Source of the DNA: Thozetella sp. PMI_491
Lineage: Eukaryota > Ascomycota > Sordariomycetes > Chaetosphaeriales > Chaetosphaeriaceae
Direction: 5' to 3'
Assembly: GCA_021432635.1 (NCBI GenBank)
Contig: MU270079.1
Location: 124,001 to 188,000 of the forward strand
Length of the DNA: 64,000 nt
The notes under the pieces are model-generated. The model was given only the letters and a program-made list of their open reading frames with translations, had not been told where the DNA came from and did no database searches. Of this stretch, positions 54,424-64,000 are shown piece by piece. The position numbers were made by a program, and so were the translations under genes. Numbering within the stretch: the first letter of the stretch is position 1; each line of letters begins with the position of its first letter.

Positions 54424-56675
54424 ATGAGCTCGACGTATTCAACGGAGGGCTCTACTGTCCAATATCGCATATACCTCGGGTTTTGGACCAATTGGTCTCG
54501 CGGCTCCGTCTTCGGGAGTACGCTGACCCTCACGCGAGATAATGGAAACCTCTTGATCGCATTAACGGCGTTCTTCGTCGGATGGGTGTCCGCCCGCTTC
54601 TGGAAACTCATCTGCGTGGCTTTCCATAGGTATTACTCGACGCAAGAATCTCGCGATGGTTTCCACCACCAACGCCAGGCTATACTCCGCAACTCGGCAA
54701 CTGCTGATTCTGGCATTGTCGATTTCGGCGACCTGTACTGGACATGGCGCCGATCAGCGGGGACACCTCTTTTGCGCATACTGCCAACCCTCATCTGTGC
54801 CGTTATCTGCACCTGCGCCTTTGCTGTCGCGAGTACTTTCTCGTCTCAAGTATCCACCGGAATCGGCAACGAGGTTCTAATCGATGGCGCTCAATGCGGG
54901 TTGATAAACTCGATAAACTCCGGGACGGTCCCGGCCAACGTGTCGGCTATGTCGTCCGCACGTATTGCTCGCCAAATCAACAACGCGGCCAACTATGTCC
55001 AGCAGTGCTATACTTCAGACACCGGTAGATCTAGCGTATTCGACTGTACTTCATACGTCGCCGGCCGGCTTCCTGCCATTACCAACTCTAAAGCGACATG
55101 TCCCTTCAAGGATGGAATCTGTCGCAGCAATACTTCCAACCTTATCCTAGACACGGGATACATTGACAGCCATGTACACCTTGGTGTTAACGCACCACCG
55201 GACATGAGGATTCTATTCCGTAATGTTTATCAATGCGCCCCACTCCGGACAGATGGTTTCACCTCGGAAGAACAGGGTCAGAGAACTAATTATACGAGAT
55301 ACCATTACGGCAACGTGCTCCGTGGCCCGATATACAACCGGACTATGCTCAACTATTCCTACGAAGTCAACACGCTCGATTCTCAGTACTCAAGCCAGAG
55401 TGATAATGCTTTCCGGACTGCCAGCCTTAACTTCCGATTAGTGTGAGTACATCACCGCGAGGTTGGATTCTTAAAGAATTCTACTAACTGGATTGTGTTC
55501 TGGAGGTATCAAAATGCCGCCTACTTCAATGGCTCTTTCGACGTGGGTTCTGACTTCATTCCCATTCCGTCCCTTGATCGACCCGATGCGGAATTAAGTA
55601 TCCACTACTTATCCGGTAACGGTATCTACTTCAACAACCCTTCAAATGATGATTGGTACCGCGCCAGTGTCCCCGGACCAACGGCAATGATCTTGGGCAT
55701 CAATGGATCCACGACAGTCTATCAACCTGAAGAGGCCGCGTCTCCTTTGGCATGCCTAAGTCAGTTTCAATTCTGTAACCCCATGCTGCCAAGCGACAAG
55801 CAGTGTGGGCCACTTACAGGGCTGGGCGATGCCGTACTGGGCTCCTCTACCTTGTTCAATCTCCCCACGGACGTACTTTTATCAAGCGACAGTGCGGAAG
55901 ATAAGCGAGCAAGCCAGTACTTCTGGTTTATCAACGTCATTTCCCTTGCCGCGTTTCGCCCATCCAACATAGTTATGGCGTCCGGGGCGAAGGTCCTGGT
56001 ATCGCAACAAACACTCCAGTCAGGCTTTCAAGGGCCACTGGCCGATGACCAATGGAAGCTCGACGTCACAAACTGGTGGTCAATGTGGCTCGCTTCTTTG
56101 CAGTCAGCCTTTGTTACTACAGCTAGCGGGCCGCAAGAACCTGCTCTACAGGTGATAGGGATATCTCCCGCGGACGCGGCACAGCGAGAGATTTGTAACA
56201 ACCAGGTATATTCTAGCCCTCTTGCAGATCTTGAACGCAGAACTAAGCTCGATTCTAGATGGTTCAAAGCGCGGACTTTACTTCCTTCAGCGTTTTTGGA
56301 TTGTTCTTTATTTTCCTCACCGGCATCACGGTTATAGTCGTCTCCTACACCCTTGATCCCCTCTTCAATTATCTCGTGCGGCGTCATAAATACAAGGACT
56401 ACAAACAGCTTGAGTGGACGGCTAACGGAACCCTTGGGCTTCAACGTCTCGGGTTTCAAGTCTTGGGTCGCGGGACTTGGCCACAGTCAGCTAGTGACAT
56501 TCCCTTGGCCAAGACCGGAGATAAATTCAGGTCACTTGCCATTGAGGCGCAAAATAGACAGGGAGGCGGGAAGGAGGGCAAGATACAGTTGACATTAGTA
56601 GATACGACGACAACATCTTCTACTTCTTCTAGAAGCCAGACCTTCAACGAAAAGGTGGCAAAAGCTAAACCTTGA
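54424..56675 (+). CDS. Hypothetical fungal multi-domain membrane protein (711 aa)
   Basis: Three exons (54424-55442, 55506-56205, 56259-56675) join in frame to 711 residues. Hydrophobic helices lie near the N-terminus (LLIALTAFFVGWVSARFW; LLRILPTLICAVICTCAFAV) and near the C-terminus (FSVFGLFFIFLTGITVIVVSY). Between them is a long extracellular-like domain of about 400 residues with several cysteines (CTSYVAGRLP, CPFKDGIC) and many N-glycosylation sequons. The charged tail (HKYKDYKQLEWTANGTLGLQRLG) is typical of a large family of fungal predicted membrane proteins, often found near HET or NLR genes, with no known function. The start is the first ATG in the open frame. Confidence 0.82.
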
Positions 56676-57241
56676 AGAGTCGCTTGGGAGAGATCAACTG
56701 CTAATTTCCACTGAGTCGCGGAGTCTTCATGGCAGATACAGAATATATTTGGTTTCTTTCTTTCACAACATGTAGGCATTATCATGAGAAAACGACATTT
56801 TAGATTCGAAAACTACGAAGACGATTCCCCTAGACAGCAACTCCTTACTGTTTACCACTTTGCCTCTGCGATATTTATGTGTCTTGACATTTGCTCGGAG
56901 CTTAACTCTTTTGACCAGTACCACCTCTGTTCTTACCACAGTCACAATGGCCTGTGCCGCTACGTGGCTTAGACTAGACTTAGGACGAATAGCAGAGATC
57001 CCAAACCGGCCAACCACAGGAATGGAGCTAACGGGGCGCTATGACTCTAGAGAGTGGTCGAGTCGGGGGGCGCGGGCTGTGCAATTAGGCAGTAGCATTT
57101 GTGTAGATCTCAACCTCCAACGTTTTCTGGCACGTTGTCCAAGTGAACTTCATACACCTTATTGATCCCGCATTTGAGCATCTCGCCCAAGCCAACACGA
57201 CGAAAGGCGGTTTCAGATTCCACCACGATAGCTCCTGCAAA
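56676..57241. other. Intergenic, no gene seen
   Basis: About 570 bp between two plus-strand genes. The frame of the next gene stays open upstream to a GTG at 57143, but without an ATG. Confidence 0.45.
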
Positions 57242-58195
57242 ATGCCTTCGCGCACGAACACCGCACTCGAGTCGGTCATCCGCTTGCCAAGCCCCGACGG
57301 ACGAGCCGTAGACTTCTCGAAGAGCCACGAGAATCCCCATCCAGTCCGCATCACGGTCCCGAAAGGAAGCAGTTATACAGCCTCCGGGATGTACTGGAAT
57401 GAGGATTTTAAATCCGTCATCACTGTCATCGAAGGAAGAATTCATACTTGGAGGGGCACCGGCCCATACTCCAACTCGGACCACTTCTGGGGAGGCTCCG
57501 GGAAGCCCGATGATGAGACCTACGCGGTCTTTGAGCACCATTCCTGGCAGCGGGAGGATGTTGCTTGGTCCCGCCGCAGGAAGTCGGCATCGAAAACTGA
57601 TGCCAGCATGCCGGATCTCGAGAAGGGCGATAGCGACCTTCTCCTGGCGAGTTCAAAAGATGATGATGCGCTCAACAGAGACCTGATTGTCGAGGTCTCT
57701 CCGTCTCCGCACTACTGGGATCAACAATGGGGAGATCGTCATGAGCTATTCTATCGGACTCGCGCCAGCATGGAGCTAGATGCGGCTCTGTACCCCTCAC
57801 TCCCCACCACGCCGATAATCATCCGACTTCTGTTCCGGCTACCACGCTTCCTATTCCCGTCCGTGCTAAGAGATTACTTGATTGCGTGGTTTCTTTCGGT
57901 GCAGCTCCTGGTTCTCTACTCTGCCAAAGTCGATCACCACCCGAGCCTGGGCGCCCCTCCCATAATGTTTCTCTATGGACTCTATCATTTTCCAAAGTTC
58001 TGGATGCCCTTTGCACCGCAGATGCCGCCGTGGGTCGGTCGTTGGCAGTGGAATGCCATCCTAGTGACTAGCCATATCAAGGTTGAAATTTGGAGCAAGA
58101 TTGGCACCTGGTTCTTGGGTATGCAGCCCACGTACCCCGAATATACGCCGGATAGACTGAAGGGCGTGCTGGATGCGCGGCCTGGGGAGGCTTAG
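57242..58195 (+). CDS. Cupin-like hypothetical protein with C-terminal hydrophobic segments (317 aa)
   Basis: Intron-free from the ATG at 57242 (context AAAATGC). Residues about 30-75 (HPVRITVPKGSSYTASGMYW, then VITVIEGRIHTWRG) look like one face of a cupin beta-barrel. Residues about 195-290 contain hydrophobic segments (IIIRLLFRLPRFLFPSVL, YLIAWFLSVQLLVLYSAK, PIMFLYGLYHFPKFWMPF), suggesting membrane association. The metal-binding His motif of catalytic cupins is not evident. I do not recognise a named family with certainty. It is read in the same direction as the membrane protein 570 bp upstream. Confidence 0.7.
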   Translation: MPSRTNTALESVIRLPSPDGRAVDFSKSHENPHPVRITVPKGSSYTASGMYWNEDFKSVITVIEGRIHTWRGTGPYSNSDHFWGGSGKPDDETYAVFEHHSWQREDVAWSRRRKSASKTDASMPDLEKGDSDLLLASSKDDDALNRDLIVEVSPSPHYWDQQWGDRHELFYRTRASMELDAALYPSLPTTPIIIRLLFRLPRFLFPSVLRDYLIAWFLSVQLLVLYSAKVDHHPSLGAPPIMFLYGLYHFPKFWMPFAPQMPPWVGRWQWNAILVTSHIKVEIWSKIGTWFLGMQPTYPEYTPDRLKGVLDARPGEA

Positions 58196-58717
58196 TATGT
58201 GGTTTCGGCAAACGTTTATTGACCAAAACCCACTCGAAGCAAAAGAAAAGAAGGCTCTCTTTAGGTACACTATTATAACATTGGGATTTGTAGCGTTTTA
58301 ACCTGCAGCCTCTCCCAAAGGTGTCCGGAGGCTGCCTGTGTTAAAAATATACTTGATGGAGCAAAAGTGAAACCATAGTCAACCGACATCATTAACGGAC
58401 AAATACTGGCCACTTTTACCAACTATGTATGTTGCGCAGAGAACCCTCAAATTAGGCCATCCAATAAATGCGAATACTGGCGGGCTAACTAAGGAGAAGA
58501 CATTTTGCCAATGGTCTTGGTCGAGGTTGTGTGGGTACCTACCTAGTGTCTCTCAGAATATGTTCGCTGTATTATGTAAGCTTGCCCCTCGGACTCGTCT
58601 TGCCATGGCCCTGCCATCGGCTTTTAACAATTGCATTGCCCTTTAGCCGCCGCGCCAAATCGCGAGCCCAAGCCTGGCGACGCTCCAAGCTCTCCGAAGC
58701 ACCTCGCACCACCCACC
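58196..58717. other. Intergenic, no gene seen
   Basis: About 520 bp holding the promoter of the F-box/WD gene. No supported frame. Confidence 0.5.
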
Positions 58718-60670
58718 ATGACATTAAAGCGCCGCCGCTCCGACGAAGACGAGGGCGAGCCCCGCTCCGACGATGACACGGTCGGTGCCGGGGCTCTCCC
58801 TCTCAGCTTCCCCCGACAACGGCCGTCGCCGCACGTGCGCCCGCCGCCCGAGCGGAGGCTCAAGCGGGCCCGCCTGGGGTACGGCGCCCCGGCCTCGTCG
58901 CGCGCCGTCGCCTCGCTCCCCGTCGTGCCCCGGACCGGTCCCGACCTTCTCTCCCCGCTCTCCGACGAGCTCCTCGTTCGTATCTTGTCTTTCCTCCGCC
59001 TCGACCACCTCCTCGCCGTCTCGCCCGTCTCCCACCGCTTCCACCGCATCGCCGCCGACTCGCAGCTATGGAAGGCGCTATACTACGATCGCTTCGTACT
59101 CCCGCGCGCGATGCGGATCCCAGGGTTCCGGGAAGGCGGGGGCGCCGGCAACCGGCTTCACTACGCCGGACGCAGGGCCCTGTGGGCGGACGGGCGTCAC
59201 GGCGGTCTCGTGCGCGAGCTCGCCGAGGCGGGGATCCAACCACACAGCGGCGAGGAGGACCTGCGGAAAGAGGACTTGAACTGGAAGAGGCAATACAGGA
59301 TACGCCACAACTGGGCCAGGGGCAAGTGTACCGTGGAGGAGCTCCGCATCGGGTCCGGTGAGGCGAGCGAGCAGGACACCAAGCGCATGCTGGTCAAGGT
59401 GGTCGAGGGCATCGCCGTAACGGCCGATAAGGGGGCCGGGCTGCGCGCGTGGAACCTAAAGACACGGGAGATGCTAGCGCAGGCCAGCCTTGAAGGGGAC
59501 GACACTGGGAGCGACGAGGCGCCGAGCTGCATTGCGATAGACGACAGAGAGCTCCATCGCAAGATACTAGAGGTGTCGCTGGGCTTCGGCGACGGCAGCT
59601 TTGGGATCTGGCGGCTGGATATTGCAAAGAAGACGCTAGAAAGGCGCTACAGGCATGAAAAATCCAGCAACGGGAAGCTGATCGCCATGGCCTTCTCGTA
59701 CCCGTATCTCCTCACCGCCACCGAGGCCGTAGTAGCCTCCCTCTATACCTTCGACATTCCCGACAGGCCAGAATCGTCCGAGTCATATAGGACAGAGAGC
59801 ACGTCACAAACAGGTCGCGACACTCAAGACAGAGTGGCTGGAGCTAGTGACAGGAAAAAGAAAACCCCTGCCGCCGCCACAACAGGGAATGCTGGTCAAG
59901 CCGCCCTCCCGGCACCCTACCTGCTCACCTCGCTCACCTCGCTCAATGCGCGGTCCCCAATCGCGCTCTCCATCAGGAGAAGCGTGAGCACGATCATTGC
60001 GTCGATTGCGTTCACCTTCAACCTACGCCGTGGATGGTCGATCGGCATCCAAGACATCCACGTCACCCTGGAGAACGCGGCCCTCGGCTCCGCCCCGGAG
60101 GTCACGAGCTCCCTCATTACCTACACGGACCCGCTCCGAACCGGCCGGCCGTCATCGTACTTCAACGACGTGGCGCCACGTCAGAGCGGCATACTAGACT
60201 CCCTCTTCAACCCCCCACCGCCCTCGCCGGCCCGAGAAGCGCCCACCACGCTCCTGGACGAGCCCGGGCCGACGAACCTTTGCTACACACACCCGTACCT
60301 CCTAGCCACGTTACCGGACAACACTCTAGTCCTCTGGTTGTGCAAGTCGACGGCGTCGTCGCTAACCCTCTCCCCCGGCATACGGTTGTGGGGCCACACG
60401 TCGGGCATTAGCGGCGCTGACATCACGGCGCGCGGCAAGGCCGTCAGCGTGAGCAAACGCGGCGAAGAGATGCGCGTCTGGGAGCTCGAGGGCCGGTCGA
60501 CGAACCGCTTCGGCGGGCTGAGTGTCGAGATACGCCCGGACCAGACCGCCGGCAAAGACATCGCGTGGGACGAGCGGCGGAACTGGGTGGGCTTTGACGA
60601 TGAGATGGTCATTGTGCTCAAGGAGAAGGGGGGTGGCAGGGAGAGCCTGATGGTCTATGACTTCACCTAA
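58718..60670 (+). CDS. F-box protein with WD40-like C-terminal half (650 aa)
   Basis: Intron-free. After a basic, disordered N-terminus (MTLKRRRSDEDEGE) comes a well-conserved F-box (LLSPLSDELLVRILSFLRLD and HLLAVSPVSHRFHRIAADSQ, then LWKALYYDRF) that should bind Skp1 in an SCF ubiquitin ligase. The downstream part carries spaced repeats resembling WD40 blades: VVEGIAVTADKGAGLRAWNL, GFGDGSFGIWRLD, YLLATLPDNTLVLWL, and LWGHTSGISGADI..MRVWEL. This F-box plus beta-propeller layout recruits phosphorylated substrates. The gene is GC-rich and looks like a conserved housekeeping gene, unlike its neighbours. The start ATG (CACCCACCATGA) has a good context; the frame extends upstream without a better one. 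Confidence 0.87.
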   Translation: MTLKRRRSDEDEGEPRSDDDTVGAGALPLSFPRQRPSPHVRPPPERRLKRARLGYGAPASSRAVASLPVVPRTGPDLLSPLSDELLVRILSFLRLDHLLAVSPVSHRFHRIAADSQLWKALYYDRFVLPRAMRIPGFREGGGAGNRLHYAGRRALWADGRHGGLVRELAEAGIQPHSGEEDLRKEDLNWKRQYRIRHNWARGKCTVEELRIGSGEASEQDTKRMLVKVVEGIAVTADKGAGLRAWNLKTREMLAQASLEGDDTGSDEAPSCIAIDDRELHRKILEVSLGFGDGSFGIWRLDIAKKTLERRYRHEKSSNGKLIAMAFSYPYLLTATEAVVASLYTFDIPDRPESSESYRTESTSQTGRDTQDRVAGASDRKKKTPAAATTGNAGQAALPAPYLLTSLTSLNARSPIALSIRRSVSTIIASIAFTFNLRRGWSIGIQDIHVTLENAALGSAPEVTSSLITYTDPLRTGRPSSYFNDVAPRQSGILDSLFNPPPPSPAREAPTTLLDEPGPTNLCYTHPYLLATLPDNTLVLWLCKSTASSLTLSPGIRLWGHTSGISGADITARGKAVSVSKRGEEMRVWELEGRSTNRFGGLSVEIRPDQTAGKDIAWDERRNWVGFDDEMVIVLKEKGGGRESLMVYDFT

Positions 60671-60959
60671 GCCCATTTTAAGAGCGCTATACAGATAGAC
60701 AGCTATGGATAGATCTGCTTAGTGGCGATAGATCATAGTCTATGCATCATACCAATAGGGTACTGGAACCGATAGGCCCAGAAGGGGTTTGAGGCTACCA
60801 TTTGCATCAGTTGACACCCACAAGCAGCCCGCTCTCGTCAAAAGGACCAAGATCACCTTGGCCAGGGCGGGTCCTGACCGAGAAGAAATGGACTTGTTTT
60901 GAGCTCTGTCGCTATCATAGTATGCTCTAGACGGCCGTTCTGTTACTACACTCTGATTT

Positions 60960-62246
60960 CTAACCGGGAAAAAAGCCCGACTCCCTTTTCGCCTGTGTCT
61001 GTTCCCATTCCCGATACCACTTCGGTAATTGGTCGTCAGCATAATCCCAAGATGCTGGCACCGCAAAATCTCGCAAAGTTGATACATCAGATGAGAGCAG
61101 CGGAGCGTTTGCGAGTTGGGCAGGGCGTTTATTCGGCGCCAATTTGTACAGCTCGAGCCAGGTCCAGCGTTGTAATCTACTTGTCAAGTATAGGTTCCAT
61201 TCCGTGCTAGCAGTGATATAACTGTGGCGCAAAGCGGGCGATACCACCTCCTGAACTCGGATCTTTAGGTAGTAATCTGGCCGAAACTGGCTTTGTGCAT
61301 AACCTCGACGCTGGTCATATCGCGAATCTGTCCCTGGCACATTGAACTGAACATGCTCAATCACGAAATCTGGTGTCGAGGACCCTCGGACAAAGTCGGT
61401 CTCCAAAGGGATTACCAAAGTGGAACGATCACCAACGCGCCGAAGCCCAGAGACTTTAGAAGTTTGCACAGTTGCAAAATCAGGCCAAACAATGTCTCGA
61501 GTGGTCCAGCCTTGGTCAGCGAGCTCATTTAGTCCAGAGCCGAACTCATCATCCAAGGGTCTTAATGGGAACCCGAGGTGGGAGATAAGGGTTTGTTGGG
61601 GAAATATCGCATAAACTTTGTTCCATGTGATAACATTCACGTAAGCTGTAGTCGAGGCGGAAGTTAGGATGGCCTGGATAGGAGATACGTCCGTTGTCGT
61701 AACGCGAAGTTTGACACCCGGGCGTGAATTGTGAACAAAAATCCCGCGACTTCTATTCTATCATTTTAAGGTAGTTAGTAAAGGCGCTTCCAATGTGAAC
61801 ACAGTTAGAATCTTCAGGAACTAAGCATTCACCGTTTCGTCTTCTCCGTGATACTCGTATTTCTCCTTCTCCTCTAAATAATCGAAGAAGCCGCCTACTC
61901 CGTCTCCCTCTTTGATAAAGACGTCGAGATAAGGCACTCTTCGATGGCTCAACTCCAAGATATCGAGAGCGAAAGGGCCCGAGATCAATCCGCCACATCG
62001 TGCCATGTGGGATCGGAATGCCACTGGATCACCTAGGAAGTCTTTCAATCGAATGTTGACATTGGACACCTTCCCAAGCACCCAGTGCTTGAGTTTGTCG
62101 AGTCTCTTGCAAGCTTGACACAGCACCAAAAAGTCAGCCACTGTCAAGTACGAGGATAGTGCCTCTAGAATTGGGTAGAGTGTAGAATCGAAAATATCCA
62201 GCCAGCCCAGTTGGGGTTGGTAGCTGTCGTTGGGAGGCACATCCAT
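60960..62246 (-). CDS. F-box-like hypothetical protein (403 aa)
   Basis: Two exons (62246-61833, 61757-60960; 75-bp intron with branch CTAAC and acceptor GATAG, phase 0). The N-terminus (LYPILEALSSYLTVADFLVL, then CQACKRLDKLK) is a degenerate F-box. It is followed by LKDFLGDPVAFRSHMARCGG, LISGPFALDILE and, across the intron, DVSPIQAILTSASTTAYVNV and ITWNKVYAIFPQQTLI. These blocks mark a large fungus-specific family of F-box-like proteins whose middle region resembles a nucleotide-handling fold but has no shown activity. The gene is intact. It is convergent with the F-box/WD gene. Confidence 0.78.
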
Positions 62247-62984
62247 ACTGTTTGTGTTGTCCGGCTGAGGAATTCAAATGAGTTCTAATCTTGGCTGAGA
62301 AGTCTAAATTGCGCGAACCCCTAACAACGACGCCTACCCACGTGACTCGGCGTCATAGAAACTTACTGTGACGATGCCATTCGGGATTTCATTTGGGTTA
62401 ACTTTGATGAAAGAGACTTTAGTGTGCATGAGGTAGAAAAAATGAATAGTTTCGTAAACGAGTTAGATTGGTCCATTGTTACAGAGCTGACACCTGACTT
62501 GTCGAGGTGGAATGTTTGCTGGACTGACGATCTACCTAAGGTAGATAATAGGTAAGGCATCTAACTACTTACCTACCCTTTGTCACCGCACAGAATTTGT
62601 AGACGATCTAAGTTCTATCTAAATTAACTAATTGTTTCTTCCATTCCCATAAGCCCAAAATTGAAATATATATTCCTTTTTCAACTGCTTGATGGACTCA
62701 GGCGCCTCGCTCCTTCTTGGGCGTTGGGCTGCATCGTCTGTCAGGTGACTTATCACAGCCATCATGCAGGTAGCCAGTCAGCCACGCTGCTAAGGTAGGA
62801 AACGAGGCAGCCTCGGGCAGGCAGACTGTGGCAAATTCAGCCCATGAATCGGCCTTAAGGCCTTCTGACAACCCGCAACCTCTCTTCATCTTCCCAAGCT
62901 GCGGTAACTCCACCGCAGGACTTGTTCCTCTCAATTATCCCGGATCATGTCTGCTAGTAAGAGCTCTAGCTTAATCAAAAAGTC
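62247..62984. other. Divergent intergenic region
   Basis: About 740 bp between the F-box-like gene (minus) and the NLR (plus). It is AT-rich at 62440-62690. No gene is supported. Confidence 0.5.
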
Positions 62985-64000
62985 ATGGAGGCAGCGGGGC
63001 TGGCGGTCGGCGTCGTTGCTCTGGCCAGCCTTTTCAGAGGCTGTCTCGATCTGTTTGCTTATATCTCCGCCACAAAGTCGATAGGGTATGACTACGAGTT
63101 ACTAGACACCAAGCTCAACATCGAGAAGACAATTTTCCTCCAATGGGCCAGCCATGTCAGGCTGTTCGAGGAGAACTACATCCGGCTTCTGGATGAGGCC
63201 GGCGTCTGCAGAAGCGTGTCAACGGCCCTGCTGGCTATCCAGGGTCTTCTCAGCGATGGCAAGAACTTACAGCAGCATTATGGAGTGCGTCCAGCCGAAG
63301 CAAATGAGTTCAATGATGTGATCCCGGTTATTAGCGGACCCCGAATGGCAAGCGTTGTCCGTAGCTTCCAGGCTATGACCCTGCAGGAAGGGAAGCGGGG
63401 AGAGTTGCAAAGGCTTCGCTGGGTTGTGCGCGACAAGGACAAATTCGATGAGCTGCTTAGGCAGCTGTCTTATTTCAACTCCAAACTCAACGAACTGGTC
63501 CCGGAGAGCGAGCAGAACGTAATTCTCATGGTCCAGTCCGATCTTGAGGACCTAGGTAGTATCTGCAAGATGAAACTAGTTGCTCAAGCAGCTACCAGCC
63601 AGGAGCAGATGGTAGCCACAGTTGCTTAGAAGACCGTTACAGAAGACTGCCAACGTCGTGTGTTGCAGGCTCTCTGGTACCGAACAATGCATGTCCGAAG
63701 AGAACAAGTGGCTATAGCTCATTCCAAGACCTTCATATGGGCCCTAGAAGCGAGTAAGGATTCTATCCACTGGGACAGCCTCGAAAGCTGGCTCTATCGC
63801 GGAAGTGGCTTGTATTGGGTCTCTGGCAAAGCAGGCAGCGGGAAGTCCACGCTCATGAAATTTCTCTACGGGCACGAAAGAACGCGTAATCTTCTCAAGA
63901 TCTGGTCGGGAGACAGAGATCTTACGATCTCGAGCTTCTTCTTTTGGTCTCTTGGCGGCCCGGAGCAAGGATCCCAGGATGGATTGCTGAGAGCTTTGTT
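62985..64000 (+). pseudogene. HeLo-NACHT NLR, 5' part, with an in-frame TAG between domains (runs off the window)
   Basis: From ATG at 62985, residues 1-214 form a HeLo (prion-inhibition/propagation) domain: MEAAGLAVGVVALASLFRGC, FLQWASHVRLFEENYIRLLD and FNSKLNELVPESEQ. The frame meets TAG at 63627-63629 and continues without shift: TEDCQRRVLQALWYR, SKTFIWALEASKDSIHWDSL and the NACHT P-loop VSGKAGSGKSTLMKFL (about 63819-63866), open to the window end. HeLo-NACHT proteins are fungal NOD-like receptors that trigger regulated cell death. The TAG is the only visible lesion. It is not removed by a normal intron: the GT...AG around it (63612-63629) is only 18 nt. It may be a pseudogene, a real two-part gene, a readthrough case or a sequencing error. 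Confidence 0.75.

Noticed and set aside
63612-63629. An 18-nt intron removing the NLR stop codon
   Set aside because: It begins GT and ends AG and keeps the frame, but it is far below the minimum intron length in fungi.
1-64000. tRNA, rRNA or CRISPR features
   Set aside because: No cloverleaf with a GGTTCGA-type T-loop, no rRNA signature and no regularly spaced repeats were seen on reading; a covariance-model search was not possible.

Overview
The window is nuclear DNA from a filamentous ascomycete (Pezizomycotina, most likely a Sordariomycete). Genes are split by 50-150 bp GT-AG introns with CTAAC/CTGAC-type branch sites. The families present are typical of these fungi: Zn2Cys6 regulators, a HET-domain protein, a HeLo-NACHT NLR, DUF1996 and FAS1 secreted proteins, an allantoate-type MFS carrier and a highly reducing polyketide synthase (HR-PKS). 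A 305-base run of N shows this is a draft scaffold. All exon models were built by hand from frame and splice-site agreement; no alignment or expression data were available.

1-2.8 kb is a decayed edge. It holds the tail of a membrane protein entering from the left, two diverged direct repeats, a broken AAA-ATPase (DUF7025-type) fragment and a broken SNF2-helicase fragment. 2.8-13.1 kb holds a Zn2Cys6 regulator, a CYP65-like P450, an NmrA-like reductase, a short-chain dehydrogenase and a second Zn2Cys6 regulator: a compact set of tailoring and control genes with no backbone enzyme. 13.1-22.5 kb carries a Mutator-like transposase remnant, an F-box-like protein, a DUF2306 membrane protein, a HET protein and a two-domain fasciclin protein. 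23.5-32.3 kb has an MFS carrier, a free-standing medium-chain enoyl-reductase-like dehydrogenase, a third Zn2Cys6 regulator (divergent from the dehydrogenase) and a secreted DUF1996 protein.

32.9-47.9 kb looks like the core of a biosynthetic gene cluster: a class I methyltransferase, a LaeA-like methyltransferase and, across a 3 kb divergent intergenic region, a 2634-residue HR-PKS (KS-AT-DH-MT-ER-KR-ACP). The PKS has no release domain, and no thioesterase, hydrolase or acyltransferase is visible nearby. By inference it makes a reduced, alpha-methylated linear acyl chain. The free-standing reductase, P450, dehydrogenases, MFS carrier and three regulators could belong to the same pathway, but they are 6-35 kb away and only expression data can settle that.

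48-64 kb holds two small secreted or cell-wall proteins, a 3.5 kb gene-poor stretch, two adjacent membrane proteins, an F-box/WD-like protein, another F-box-like protein and, at the right edge, a HeLo-NACHT NLR interrupted by one in-frame TAG between its two domains. No tRNA, rRNA or CRISPR was found.
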